DNA of 56,542 nucleotides from JADHUC01 sp964617665 (GCA_964617665.1 CAZUAH010000022.1:1-56542); one strand, 5' to 3'; positions 28,501 through 37,154 are shown, counted from the first letter of the stretch. Notes: a model not told the origin generated them from the letters alone. A program made the numbers and translations.

Positions 28501-28834
28501 GAAGAGATACGTCGTCGAGTACAAATGGCAGACTTCGGTCCCCATACTCGTACGCGCGATGCTTCTGGCGGACCGAACACTGTTCATCGTTGGCCCGGAC
28601 GCTGGACAGGAGAACAAAGGCTTGGCCAAACTCCGCACGGTGAAGTCTGGGCAGATTTTGGCCGTGTCGGCAGACGATGGAAGAACTCTGGCTGGCTGCA
28701 GCCTTGCAGCATCGCCGGTACTTGATGGTATGGTGGCGATTCCGGGCCGTCTGCTGGTCTCGTGCACGGACGGTACCATTCGCTGCTTTGCCGATCGTCA
28801 ACGCGATCCGCCGAGTGAGACACTCAAACAGTGA
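25505..28834 (+). CDS. Exported PQQ-type beta-propeller protein with degenerate methyltransferase-like N-terminal domain
   Basis: A 1,109-residue protein. Residues 1-25 form a signal peptide (basic start, then AFAALLLAVGW). Residues about 35-150 have the shape of a class I methyltransferase: IVHLGSSDGRL at the motif I position and IARVLAPGGVLMAEE at the post-III position. The motif I acid and two glycines are changed (HLGSSDG instead of DLGxGxG). The remainder (about 165-1090) is PQQ/BamB-like propeller blades with repeated AVDATSGELLW, ALDVDSGEVVW and CLQASDGELAW strands, broken by a charged linker at about 620-655. Planctomycetes commonly have this architecture; its substrate is unknown. 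The protein is probably periplasmic or outer-membrane associated. The next gene starts 13 nt after the stop, so the two are likely cotranscribed. Confidence 0.8.
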   Translation: MSLFCRAIRSTAFAALLLAVGWCTASERSIPEMGKRIVDAAGIKGGLIVHLGSSDGRLTAALSRSERFFVQGLGRRDDAIAEARQHISAAGTYGRVSTKRWEGNRLPYVDGLVNLIVASGKCQVLNAEIARVLAPGGVLMAEEGSSASGRSELLTQSPSGSEGWAKYVKPWPADIDEWTHLLHGPDNNAVAKDRVVGPPAHLQWLSDPRHLRSHEHLNSVSALVSAQGRIFYIIDEGPTASVVAPPAWRLVARDAFNGVLLWKRGLGPWEGHFRLFRSGPPDVGRRLVAVGDRVYATLGYGKPVAAFDAATGDTMRVYENTEGALEIVHEQGRLYVLVGSIDDEAFLERARRYYPSPEPRQKGIVAVDATSGELLWKRKDRDTEEIMPTNLAVSGQRLFFQNTKQLVCLNALTGQDSWRADRPIYTTRLSWSTPTLVACDDVVLSADGSTGGVPSDAGRGEDSVRWIMSDTDIRKHPIGDLVAFATETGERLWTTDGLQGFCCPGDIFVMDGLVWSGAIVAPNQQTLDVALDLKTGEVTKRRSGDGPPVGGHARCYRNKATERFLVLGGSGVEFVDVNDWTWTADSWVRGTCQYGVMPCNGLLYVPPDSCACRPNARLHGFTAMASANGRAESQESRARERLERGPAYDRRTDRESAAEDVNDWPTYRKDAARSGRTAAKVAAEIRPAWETKIGGRLTSLTVGGGRVFVSRIDGHTVHALDVDSGEVVWSRTVDAPVDSPPTVSRGLVVFGCRDGWVYCLQASDGELAWRFRAAADERCLMAPDGIESVWPVHGAVLVRDGLVWFAAGRSSYLDGGIRLFAIELASGKPVVTKLLDGRDPDCWIASETGRGRAIRNRLTATLPDILSTSGDQLFMGWTCFDAEGEPVDVLKPHLFSATGFLDDTWWHRTYWQYGAWMRGGFGGWPQAARQMPAGRLLVVDDDAIFGFGRSKYDVGNPKGVHAGHVGVIKDGYQDSGHVDHSQNPLRLFAATKPDAENKGKRYVVEYKWQTSVPILVRAMLLADRTLFIVGPDAGQENKGLAKLRTVKSGQILAVSADDGRTLAGCSLAASPVLDGMVAIPGRLLVSCTDGTIRCFADRQRDPPSETLKQ

Positions 28835-28847
28835 AGGAGACGAGAGG
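28834..28847 (+). promoter_or_regulatory. Ribosome binding site deciding a TTG start
   Basis: AAGGAGA at 28834-28840 overlaps the upstream stop codon and lies 7 nt before the TTG at 28848. The frame is open further upstream inside the previous gene, but this is the only site with a strong Shine-Dalgarno and a signal peptide directly after it. Confidence 0.65.
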
Positions 28848-31220
28848 TTGTCATTCACAAAACGGCACCAATTCGTTTCGTTGGTCATCGTCCTGTTTGT
28901 CGGTATCTCGTCGCACAGCGTGCAAAGCGTTGGAGGAGAGAATCTGGCGCCGGCGGCCAAAATCAGTCCGGCCCGTAGTCTCGACGTCGCTCCGTACCGC
29001 GCGGCCAACTTGATCGATGGGAAGATTACAGAGAACTCAGACATTCAAGCATGCGAATCGTGCTGGTGCGGAGGCAACATTGATCTGCGATTTGACCCGC
29101 TTGATGTGGTGGTTGAATTCAGGGCTCCATGCACCATCGATCAAATTGTCGTGACGACTTGCCGGCTGAAGAACCAGCAGCGTCTGACCGATTTCGACGT
29201 TTTCGGCTGGGCAGAATCCGACTGGGATGGACGGCCTCTCGCGCGTGTGCGTGACAGTAACAAGTTACGAATGGAACTTCAGTTCGATCCCGTGGTCACA
29301 TCGAAGCTCTGCGTACGGCTGCTCGGCAACGTTCGACCGCAGAGCAACTTTCCTCACATCAGCGAACTCGAGGTTTACCAATGCGATGGTCCAGCACGGC
29401 GGACACTCAGACCCGGGGAACTCCCGAAATCGCTGTCGGAGATCGAGACGATTGCCGAATTGGAAGCCGAAGCATCGCGACTTCGGTCGCTGTCGGAGAG
29501 CAATCATGCGCCCTCCATGAAGAAGCGGTTGGAGCTGATCGAGAACAAACTGGCCTTTCACCGCGATTCCCAATCGTGGATCAAGCGACTGGAGGCGATT
29601 GATCGCGAAACGGAGGAGTTGATCGACGCGGGCGTGCCGCGGTGGGCGGCTGCACAGAGCGAAGCATTGTCGAAATATGTCCTTTGGATTCACTGGTGGA
29701 TCGATCGGCAAACTGCTGACGGCGGTTTTGGAGGCGGGTGGAACGATGACGTGGAATTGGTCTGCGGCTGGCCGTTGGCTTGTTTGGCGGCAGACGATCG
29801 TTGCACGTTCGACTCGTTGGAATTGCTCGCCGATGCCGTTTGGAATTGGGGGCCGATCAAGAAGCATGGCTACTCGACCTACACGGATGTCGAGCATTCG
29901 GCGGAAGAAATCTCGTACAGCTTGCCGCGCATGGTGATGCTCGACCATGGCAATCCGAAGTGGACCGAGCGGTGTAGCCGAACGACTAATACGTGCTTGC
30001 AGCAGTTCATGGGCGAAAACGGGCGCGGGATGCTGCAGTTCCGGTCGGATTGGTTCGGATACAGAGGCGACAAGCCAATGGTCCGCGAGGACCGCCTGCT
30101 TGACGTGCCTGAGGGGGCCAAAGCCCTGAAGCCGGCATTGTACGCCGCGTGGCGCGGTGACGAGGCGGCGCGAGGCGTTGTGCTTCGCTACGGTGACACT
30201 TGGCTTGACGCGGCCATGCAGGAGTATGACGGCAAGCCTCGCGGCCTGTTGCCCGCGTCTATCGACTTCCAGGCCGGCCGGCCTCAGGGCGTTTCGCTTA
30301 GAATGCCGCCGATGCGGGCGACGCACTATCATTTGATCGGCTGCTACCTGCTAACGAGAGATCCCAAGTATCTGGAGCTCGCAAAGGCGACCATTCAGTA
30401 TTTCCTGGTCGACCATGGTCGCGGCAGTCTGCCTTTGATGATGTCTGGCGATGTGGAGCATATGGGTTTGAGCGACCAGTTGGCGGTGATCGCCTCGCTG
30501 TGGAGGAAACTCAGCGGCGACGACAGATTCGACACCCAATTTGAATGTTGGAGCAGACGGCTGGCCGACTCGATGGGGGCTGGCTACGAAAGCTATGCGC
30601 TGGTGGATACGGCGTCGCCAGGATTGTGGATCAAGAAGCCGCTTTCTGTCGGCGCGTTCCGGGTTGGCCGACGGGCGATCGGCTCGCAATTCTACATCGG
30701 CTGGCTTGCCAGCGGCGACAAGGACCTGCTGGAAACCGGTTGTTGCAATCTGAGTCGTGACCTGTCGGACACTTGGGGGCCATTGACATGGTGGTTCTAC
30801 GATAAGTCAGAAAGACGCGTGACCAGCAACGACCATCTGGCCCACTCGATCCAGACCGCGGCGACCATGCTGATGTTGATGTACACTGGCGGCACGGGAC
30901 CTATCGAGGCCAAATACCCGTACATGCCTGTCAGTTGGGAAGGCACGACGCCCAGGTTCGCCGCATTAGTACTGGAATCGGGCAACGAGCACGTGAAGCT
31001 GCTGGCATGCAATCTGGAATCTGTGGAACGCCGAGTAACAATGCGACTATACGAGCTTCAGCCGGGCAAGTACCGAATGACGCTCGGACCCGACGCAAAT
31101 GGCGACGACGAGATGGACGAGATTGCGGAATCGACCGAGTTGACGGTCGAGCAATTCAGCGGGGTGCCTCTTACTCTGCCAAGCCGTAGGATGCAGGTGG
31201 TTCGCATCGACAGGATGTGA
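28848..31220 (+). CDS. Exported protein with discoidin-like N-terminus and alpha/alpha-toroid-like C-terminus
   Basis: A 790-residue protein with a TTG start chosen from the strong ribosome binding site. Residues 1-28 are a signal peptide (SLVIVLFVGISSHSV). Residues about 35-185 resemble an F5/8 type C (discoidin) beta-sandwich: AAKISPARSL, YRAANLIDGKI, IDQIVVTTCRLKNQQRLTDFDVF and FPHISELEVY. A charged helical stretch (about 200-280) follows. Residues about 290-700 are helix-rich, with WIHWWIDRQTADGGFGGGWNDDVELV, repeated W/Y/H-rich loops and YLLTRDPKYLELAKATIQY. This suggests an (alpha/alpha)6 toroid as in carbohydrate-active enzymes. A beta-rich C-terminus follows. I cannot assign a substrate; polysaccharide processing is a reasonable guess. 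It is likely in an operon with the PQQ-propeller gene upstream. Confidence 0.7.
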   Translation: MSFTKRHQFVSLVIVLFVGISSHSVQSVGGENLAPAAKISPARSLDVAPYRAANLIDGKITENSDIQACESCWCGGNIDLRFDPLDVVVEFRAPCTIDQIVVTTCRLKNQQRLTDFDVFGWAESDWDGRPLARVRDSNKLRMELQFDPVVTSKLCVRLLGNVRPQSNFPHISELEVYQCDGPARRTLRPGELPKSLSEIETIAELEAEASRLRSLSESNHAPSMKKRLELIENKLAFHRDSQSWIKRLEAIDRETEELIDAGVPRWAAAQSEALSKYVLWIHWWIDRQTADGGFGGGWNDDVELVCGWPLACLAADDRCTFDSLELLADAVWNWGPIKKHGYSTYTDVEHSAEEISYSLPRMVMLDHGNPKWTERCSRTTNTCLQQFMGENGRGMLQFRSDWFGYRGDKPMVREDRLLDVPEGAKALKPALYAAWRGDEAARGVVLRYGDTWLDAAMQEYDGKPRGLLPASIDFQAGRPQGVSLRMPPMRATHYHLIGCYLLTRDPKYLELAKATIQYFLVDHGRGSLPLMMSGDVEHMGLSDQLAVIASLWRKLSGDDRFDTQFECWSRRLADSMGAGYESYALVDTASPGLWIKKPLSVGAFRVGRRAIGSQFYIGWLASGDKDLLETGCCNLSRDLSDTWGPLTWWFYDKSERRVTSNDHLAHSIQTAATMLMLMYTGGTGPIEAKYPYMPVSWEGTTPRFAALVLESGNEHVKLLACNLESVERRVTMRLYELQPGKYRMTLGPDANGDDEMDEIAESTELTVEQFSGVPLTLPSRRMQVVRIDRM

Positions 31221-31224
31221 ATGC

Positions 31225-31243
31225 AGCCCCGCGTCAGCGGGCT
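31225..31243 (+). terminator. Possible hairpin directly after the exported-protein gene
   Basis: AGCCCCGC and GCGGGCT can pair (one bulged C) around a GTCA loop, beginning 5 nt after the stop codon. There is no T tract, so it is a weak terminator candidate or an mRNA 3'-end stabiliser. Confidence 0.35.
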
Positions 31244-31337
31244 CACATCCGTGTCATATTGCCCTAGCTAACTGTGCGCAAGGGTCGTAGAATGCGCGGG
31301 TTAGGAGAGTTCTTGCGCCAACCCCTTGCCGGAACCC

Positions 31338-33197
31338 ATGGCATATCGCTCCATAAGACGCGCATTTGGCGACACCAGCCTGGAACGGAAGTGCCGAATT
31401 CTGTTTGTGTTTTGTCTGGCTCTGCTTGTGTTTTTGGCATTCTGGGGGGTCGGGCATATCGCCGAGAATCTGGTCAGAAAGACAGCCATTCGCAAGGGAC
31501 GCGATCTAGTCGAATTGGCCATGATACGTCATCACATGCCCCACCTTACGGACAAAGACGATGACGTGTCCGAGGAAGACTGGCAGGATTTCCTGGGGGA
31601 ACTCACGCGAGACCTTGGAACGCAATTGCATGGTTGGGACGTTTTGGCCCTGGAGGAATTGCCGTGGGCCGATCTGCCCGCTGATTCTCGAGAAGAGGAG
31701 ATTCTGAAAGGACTGAGGAAGGAACTTCAAGAACAACTCCGTACCAATGAAAACGCGTTGCCCGCGCCTGCGGACGTCCTCGCTTCCACGGGCATGCCCG
31801 ACCACGAAATAACCAAATCATCTATCGATATCGACCCTCGCTTCCGTTTCGAGATACTCCCAGAGACCGATCAGATTCAGTACTACCAGCCTGTCTATTG
31901 GAAGAACAGTTGCGTACGCTGTCACGAAGCCTGGGAGGCTTTGGATGCCACCGGTCAGGCCGATAGGCTCGTGTTTTATGATCCTGCCACGTATCCGTTC
32001 CGCGTCATCAAAGTGACCATTCCCGGTGAGGAGACGCAGCGGGCGATCACTTGGAATCGTGCCATACTTGGGGCGATCGGCATCCTTACCGTTTTCATGG
32101 CGATGGTGGTCCTGTATGTGATTATTCGCTACGTGGTGGTAAAACCGTTGAAACATCTGCGGGACGTGAGCGAAGAGATCAGTCGCGGCAACACGGAACT
32201 GCGGGCCGAGATCGATACGAACGACGAGTTCGAGGAACTGGCAGACGCGTTCAATCGCATGTTGCGTCACCTGACGGAGAAGGAATCGGAATTACGCCAG
32301 GTGAACAAAGATCTGGACGCCAAACTGGATCAGCTCGCTCAGTTGAACATGCGTCTGCACGAGATGAACCGGCTGAAGAGCGATTTCCTGACGAACATGA
32401 GCCACGAACTACGAACGCCTTTGAACAGCATCATCGGATTCTCCGAGGTCTTGCAGGGAATCGATTCCCTGAACGACAAGCAGAAGCGTTACGCAAGAAA
32501 TATCCGCGAGTCCGGCCGACAATTGCTCGACATGATCAACGACATCCTTGACTTGGCGAAGATCGAAGCCGGGAAGATGGACGTGCGACCGTCCGAATTC
32601 AACATCGGCGTTCTGATCAGTGCCCAGTGCGACTTGGTTCGTTCGCTGAGCGAAGAGAAGAACATCGACCTGAGCGTAGATATCCCGTCAGACCTGCCAC
32701 TGGTATTTCAAGACCAGAGCAAGATACAGCAGATCGTGCTGAATCTCTTGTCCAATGCGATCAAGTTCACGCCCGAAGGCGGCCGCATAATTGTGACTAC
32801 CGAACGCGATCCGCTGGACCAACTGGTAATCTCGGTTGCCGATACGGGCGTGGGAATTCCAGAAGAAGACCGCGAGATCATTTTCGAGAAATTTCGGCAG
32901 AGCGCCAATCTTGCCGGCGAAGGGAATCTAACTCGCGAGTATTCCGGCACGGGCTTGGGCCTTTCGATTGTGAAGGAATTGTGCGTACTCCTTGGCGGCG
33001 AGGTCACGTTCGACAGCGTGTTGGGGAAGGGCTCCACGTTCAAGGCAATCTTGCCCTGGAAACTCCCCTTTGCGGGCGGCCGCGAGACTCAATTAGACGC
33101 ACAGTTTGAGCGGTTGGCCAAGTCGCAAACCTCGGACGCAAATAGAGACAAGGAAGAGCCTGCTCCCCCCACGTTTCCCGCCACAACGACAAGCTAG
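31338..33197 (+). CDS. Membrane histidine kinase with periplasmic CxxCH haem motif (DUF3365/Tll0287-like sensor)
   Basis: About 619 residues. An in-frame TTG four codons upstream is an alternative start. TM1 (about 16-36) and TM2 (about 236-262) flank a roughly 200-residue periplasmic sensor containing C192-V-R-C195-H196, a c-type haem attachment motif, within the YYQPVYWKNSCVRCHEAW context of DUF3365-type sensors. HAMP follows (about 263-315), then a coiled coil and a HisKA domain with H356 in FLTNMSHELRTPLN. The HATPase domain has intact N (LLSNAIKFTPEGG), G1 (VADTGVGIPEED) and G2 (YSGTGLGLSIVKEL) boxes. It should autophosphorylate in response to redox or a small ligand sensed through haem. 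No response regulator is adjacent, so its partner is unknown. It sits 2 bp before rnhA. Confidence 0.85.
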   Translation: MAYRSIRRAFGDTSLERKCRILFVFCLALLVFLAFWGVGHIAENLVRKTAIRKGRDLVELAMIRHHMPHLTDKDDDVSEEDWQDFLGELTRDLGTQLHGWDVLALEELPWADLPADSREEEILKGLRKELQEQLRTNENALPAPADVLASTGMPDHEITKSSIDIDPRFRFEILPETDQIQYYQPVYWKNSCVRCHEAWEALDATGQADRLVFYDPATYPFRVIKVTIPGEETQRAITWNRAILGAIGILTVFMAMVVLYVIIRYVVVKPLKHLRDVSEEISRGNTELRAEIDTNDEFEELADAFNRMLRHLTEKESELRQVNKDLDAKLDQLAQLNMRLHEMNRLKSDFLTNMSHELRTPLNSIIGFSEVLQGIDSLNDKQKRYARNIRESGRQLLDMINDILDLAKIEAGKMDVRPSEFNIGVLISAQCDLVRSLSEEKNIDLSVDIPSDLPLVFQDQSKIQQIVLNLLSNAIKFTPEGGRIIVTTERDPLDQLVISVADTGVGIPEEDREIIFEKFRQSANLAGEGNLTREYSGTGLGLSIVKELCVLLGGEVTFDSVLGKGSTFKAILPWKLPFAGGRETQLDAQFERLAKSQTSDANRDKEEPAPPTFPATTTS

Positions 33198-33199
33198 TA

Positions 33200-33673
33200 A
33201 TGACCGAACGATCGCTTTCAATAGTCCATCTCTTCACCGACGGCGCGTGCAGTGGAAATCCCGGTCCTGGCGGCTGGGCGTACGTTCTAAGGCACTTGGC
33301 ATCGGGCACAGAGAAAGAGGATTCCGGCGCAGACAGCAACACCACCAACAACCGCATGGAACTGCTGGCGGTGATCCGAGGCTTGGAAGCGTTGAAGCGT
33401 CCGTGTGATGTCGAGATCTTTACCGACAGCGTCTACGTTGGAAAGGGCATGACCGAGTGGATGCCCAAATGGAAGTCGAATGGCTGGCGTCGTCGAGAAG
33501 GCGAGAATTGGAAGCCCGTCAAGAACGAGGAACTCTGGCGACGCCTGGACGAACTGATCAGCCTTCATCGCGTCAAGTACACGCGAGTCCCGGGGCACAG
33601 CGGGCACCCTGAAAACGAACGTTGTGATGAATTGGCCGTCGAGGCGTACCAGCGGTACGTTGGCAGCCGCTGA
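33200..33673 (+). CDS. rnhA: Ribonuclease HI
   Basis: A 157-residue protein of normal RNase HI length. It hydrolyses the RNA strand of RNA-DNA hybrids in the cytoplasm, removing primers and R-loops. The catalytic carboxylates are visible as D14 (FTDGACSGNPGPGGW), E54 (TNNRMELLAVIRGL), D76 (FTDSVYV) and D143 (ERCDELA), with H133 in PGHSGHPENE as the mobile histidine. The basic substrate-handle region (KWKSNGWRRREGENWK) is present. The ATG lies 2 bp after the histidine kinase stop, so it is probably translated from the same transcript. It converges on the glmM-like gene. Confidence 0.95.
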   Translation: MTERSLSIVHLFTDGACSGNPGPGGWAYVLRHLASGTEKEDSGADSNTTNNRMELLAVIRGLEALKRPCDVEIFTDSVYVGKGMTEWMPKWKSNGWRRREGENWKPVKNEELWRRLDELISLHRVKYTRVPGHSGHPENERCDELAVEAYQRYVGSR

Positions 33674-33730
33674 GGTGACAAGCCCGGATCGGCACTGCGT
33701 GAACGGGTAACGGCGAAACACCCATCCCGC

Positions 33731-35068
33731 TCACGCGATCACTTTCCCCGCGTCGTCGCACAGTTGCTCAGCCTCTTCTCTCGTTCTGGCCTCTGCGATT
33801 ACCCGAACAATCGGCTCAGTGTTGCTGGCCCGTACCAGCAACCATTTGTCGGGCCAATCCAGCCGGAGTCCGTCTAAGCGATCCGGCTTGGCACCGTCGA
33901 AGAGTTTTTCTAACGAATCGAATACAGCGGGCGTGCTGCCAGGGGCCAGTTTGAATTTTGTCTTGTGAATCTCATATCGCGGCAACTCGTCCGCCAGCTC
34001 ACTGACCTTCATGTCGCGCGCAGCCATTGCGTTAAGAATCAATGCCATCCCCACAAACGAGTCGCGTATGTAGCCCACTCGTGGATCGATAGGTCCGCCG
34101 TTCCCTTCTCCGCCGAATACCGCATTCTTCGAACACATCATGCCAACCACGTTCGCTTCGCCGACCGGCGACCATGAATACGGCACGCCGTATTTTTCGG
34201 CCAGATCCTGGGACATCCGGCTGCTGGAGCAGTTCGTGACGATCGGCCCCGGTTGCGAGCGAAGTACGTGATCCAAGCACAACGCCAGCGTATACTCTTC
34301 GCCGATAAACCGTCCCCGCTCGTCGATAACAGCCAGCCGATCGGCGTCCGGATCCTGGCAGAAGCCGATATCGAATCCCCCTTCGGGCACCTTCATGCGA
34401 ATGTCGCCAAGGTTCTCCTCAATCGGTTCGGCAGGATGGGCAAACTGCCCGTCGGGCTCGTCACCGATGAGCGTTGCTTGGCATCCGAGCTCGGACAGCA
34501 AATGGCGACCCAGCAGGCTACCAGCGCCGTGATTGGAATCCAGTAGGACGCGAAAACGCCGCTGGCGAATTTGATCGACGTCAACTGTGGCAGTCACCAG
34601 GGAGCAGTGTTTGCTCGTCGTATTCTCAATGTTGCAGCATTGCCCAACGGCTTCGTAGTTGACCCAAACTACGTCGTCGGTTTCGTATCGCCGAAGAACC
34701 TGCTTGCCTTCGTCCGCGCTGATGACCCTTCCGGCAGCAGACAGAAGCTTCAATCCGTTGTATTCGGGAGGGTTGTGACTGGCCGAGATCTGGATACCGC
34801 CAGCCGCCTGATGCTCGCGGACCAGCACGCCGGTTGTCGGCGTGGCGGCGACATCGCCATCAAGCACGGTCCGTCCCATTGCACACAGTGCGCTTCGCAC
34901 GGCATCAGTGAGCATTCGGCCGGTGGCGCGACCGTCGCGCGTTACCACGATCGGTCCTGACGGCAGATGCGCGGCAAAAGCGCACACATAGCGTATCGCT
35001 ATTGGAGGGCTCAGGCTCGCGCCAACAACTCCTCGCAATCCCGACACACTGATGATGAGTTCACTCAC
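33731..35068 (-). CDS. glmM: Phosphoglucosamine mutase / phosphomannomutase family protein
   Basis: A 445-residue alpha-D-phosphohexomutase. The GTG start is chosen because GGAGGAG sits 5 nt upstream; the frame stays open for 14 further codons without such a site. Domain 1 has the phosphoserine loop ISASHNPPEYNG with S97, domain 2 the metal loop DPDADRLA, domain 3 the sugar loop GEGNGG and domain 4 the phosphate loop RASNTEPIVRVIAEA, all intact. The enzyme interconverts hexose-6-phosphate and hexose-1-phosphate. The RASNTEP loop and length fit GlmM (glucosamine-phosphate for UDP-GlcNAc) or a ManB-type enzyme, and sequence alone does not decide. The symbol is tentative. It is divergent from a second mutase. 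Confidence 0.8.
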   Translation of the reverse strand: MSELIISVSGLRGVVGASLSPPIAIRYVCAFAAHLPSGPIVVTRDGRATGRMLTDAVRSALCAMGRTVLDGDVAATPTTGVLVREHQAAGGIQISASHNPPEYNGLKLLSAAGRVISADEGKQVLRRYETDDVVWVNYEAVGQCCNIENTTSKHCSLVTATVDVDQIRQRRFRVLLDSNHGAGSLLGRHLLSELGCQATLIGDEPDGQFAHPAEPIEENLGDIRMKVPEGGFDIGFCQDPDADRLAVIDERGRFIGEEYTLALCLDHVLRSQPGPIVTNCSSSRMSQDLAEKYGVPYSWSPVGEANVVGMMCSKNAVFGGEGNGGPIDPRVGYIRDSFVGMALILNAMAARDMKVSELADELPRYEIHKTKFKLAPGSTPAVFDSLEKLFDGAKPDRLDGLRLDWPDKWLLVRASNTEPIVRVIAEARTREEAEQLCDDAGKVIA

Positions 35069-35080
35069 CGATACTCCTCC
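35069..35080 (-). promoter_or_regulatory. Strong Shine-Dalgarno deciding the GTG start of the glmM-like gene
   Basis: On the minus strand GGAGGAG (35080-35074) lies 5 nt before GTG at 35068. It is the best ribosome binding site in the neighbourhood and fixes the start codon. Confidence 0.7.
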
Positions 35081-35335
35081 TGTGAGTTTGCGGCGGCACG
35101 GGCAAGACACCTCCGATGTTCATTCGAATACCGATCAAGGCATGGGCCAGTCAGACACGCTGCTGAATAAGGCCTTAGGGCCGGCAATTATAGTGATCCG
35201 GCGATTTTGCCACATCGTCAGTTCGTACGTCGCCATCACGGCTTGTGCGCTAGGCATCACGAGGGGTAATATTACAGGGTTCCACCAATTTCACTGGCCA
35301 GACGACGCCAAATAAACCACAGGATTCCGAATACA

Positions 35336-37153
35336 ATGGCAGGCAACCCCCCGTTGGACCCGGCCGAGGCGATCTCGAAACTTGAAGCAGCGGCTAGTCA
35401 AGGCAAGCTCTCCGCCAGTGCGGTGGAAAATATCCGAAAATGGTTGTCCGAGCCGCGTTACGCTCGATACGCGGCTCGAGTTGCCCAGCACATCGCTGAG
35501 GAGGAATGGCAGAGGCTGGATGATGTGTTCTGGACAGTCATTCCATTCGGCACAGGAGGTCGCCGTGGCCGAATGTACGAGATCGGCTGCAACGCCATCA
35601 ACGACCGGACGATCGGCGAAAGCGCCCAGGGATTGGCCGACTACGTCAAAGAGAAACGTGACGACGAAGGAGAGCTATCTTGCGCGATTGCGTACGATAC
35701 GCGAAATAACTCTCGCCATTTCGCCGAATTGTGCGCGGGAATCATGGTGGCAGCCGGTTTCAAAGTCTACTTTCTGGACGACTATCGCAGCACGCCAGCA
35801 CTTTCATTCATGGTTCGCTACAAGGAGTGCTCGTGTGGCATCATGGTGACCGCGAGTCACAATCCACCGAGTGACAATGCCGTGAAGGTGTACTGGTCCA
35901 CCGGTGGCCAAGTCCTGCCGCCACATGACCGAGCGATCATTGATCGAGTCATGAACGTGCAAGACATCCACCAAAAGGAATTCGATCAAGCGGTTGCCGA
36001 TGGAGACGTTATCATCTGCACCGATGAAGTTGACGAGGCATACGTTTCCGCCGTCCAGACGAAGCGTCGCGAAGGCCCGCGAGATTTGAAGATCATCTAC
36101 TCGCCGTTGCACGGAGTTGGAGAATCGGCCGTTCGACCGGTACTGGAAGCCGATGGCTTCACAGATTTGGAGATATTCGAGCCACACAGGGAGCCGAACG
36201 GCAATTTCCCGAACGTGCCCGGCCACGTTTCCAATCCGGAAAGGGCTGTAGTTTTCGACTCCATCATCCAACACGCGAAGGAAGTTGATGCAGACCTCAT
36301 TCTCGCCACCGATCCTGACTGCGACAGAATGGGTTGCGCTGCGCCGCTGTCGCTTGCCCCAGGTGCCGAGTGGGCTACGTTCACCGGGAATCAGATCGGG
36401 GCGTTGCTCACGGAGTTCGTTCTCGGACATACCGATGGGCTGACATCGGACTACTACGTTGTGAAGACGCTGGTGACTACTGAACTGGTCCGCCGCATCG
36501 CCGATTCGTACGGCGCAAAGACACACGGCGATCTCCTGGTTGGATTCAAATGGATCGGCGGTGTGATGGATGATGAAGGCCCCGAGACATTCCTTCTGGG
36601 ACTCGAAGAATCCCATGGGTATCTAGCGGGCGAATACGCGCGAGACAAAGACGCTGGGGTCGCGTGCATGTTGATGGCCGAACTGGCAGCGTCTGCAAAA
36701 AAATCTAGTAAGTCGTTGCACGAGATGTTGGACGACATCTATCGTAAGCACGGCTACCACGTCGAAACACAATTCAGCATGCAAATGGAAGGCTCGGAAG
36801 GGATGAAACGCACTAAGTCCCTGATGCGGCAGTTCCGCGAGCGGCCTCCAGAGACTCTCGGCGGCATCGAATTAGCCGTGGTGCGTGACTACCTGAACGG
36901 AAGTCGCCGCCTTCATAGCGGCGAGATGGAGCCGCTTGAGGGGCCAACCGGGGATCTGGTCATTCTTGACTTGGCAGAGGAAGGCAACTACGTCGCAGTT
37001 CGACCAAGCGGAACCGAGCCAAAGGTGAAATTCTATTTGTTCGGTTACACTCCAGCAAGCCAAGTGGATGCCTTGGAGGCGACGAAGTTGCAGGTTGGCC
37101 AGAGGCTGGAACAGATGACCGCGGATTTGAAGGCATTGGCCGGCACGGAATAG
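35336..37153 (+). CDS. Phospho-sugar mutase (PgcA/PGM2-type phosphoglucomutase/phosphomannomutase)
   Basis: A 605-residue alpha-D-phosphohexomutase of the longer PgcA/PGM2-like type. An N-terminal helical segment (1-60) leads into FGTGGRRGRM, the usual first loop of this branch. The phosphoserine loop is IMVTASHNPPSDN with S174, the metal loop is TDPDCDR (D326, D328, D330), the sugar loop is GLEESHGY and the phosphate loop is RPSGTEPKVKFY. It should interconvert glucose-1-phosphate and glucose-6-phosphate (or mannose phosphates) in the cytoplasm. It is divergently placed from the GlmM-like paralogue; the 267 bp between their starts must contain both promoters. It converges on the EndoQ-UvrD gene. 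Confidence 0.88.
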   Translation: MAGNPPLDPAEAISKLEAAASQGKLSASAVENIRKWLSEPRYARYAARVAQHIAEEEWQRLDDVFWTVIPFGTGGRRGRMYEIGCNAINDRTIGESAQGLADYVKEKRDDEGELSCAIAYDTRNNSRHFAELCAGIMVAAGFKVYFLDDYRSTPALSFMVRYKECSCGIMVTASHNPPSDNAVKVYWSTGGQVLPPHDRAIIDRVMNVQDIHQKEFDQAVADGDVIICTDEVDEAYVSAVQTKRREGPRDLKIIYSPLHGVGESAVRPVLEADGFTDLEIFEPHREPNGNFPNVPGHVSNPERAVVFDSIIQHAKEVDADLILATDPDCDRMGCAAPLSLAPGAEWATFTGNQIGALLTEFVLGHTDGLTSDYYVVKTLVTTELVRRIADSYGAKTHGDLLVGFKWIGGVMDDEGPETFLLGLEESHGYLAGEYARDKDAGVACMLMAELAASAKKSSKSLHEMLDDIYRKHGYHVETQFSMQMEGSEGMKRTKSLMRQFRERPPETLGGIELAVVRDYLNGSRRLHSGEMEPLEGPTGDLVILDLAEEGNYVAVRPSGTEPKVKFYLFGYTPASQVDALEATKLQVGQRLEQMTADLKALAGTE

Positions 37154-37154
37154 A

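Noticed and set aside
29265..30332. 355-codon minus-strand frame opposite the discoidin/toroid gene
   Set aside because: The plus-strand frame has a signal peptide, ribosome binding site and coherent protein-like sequence; the minus frame has none of these.
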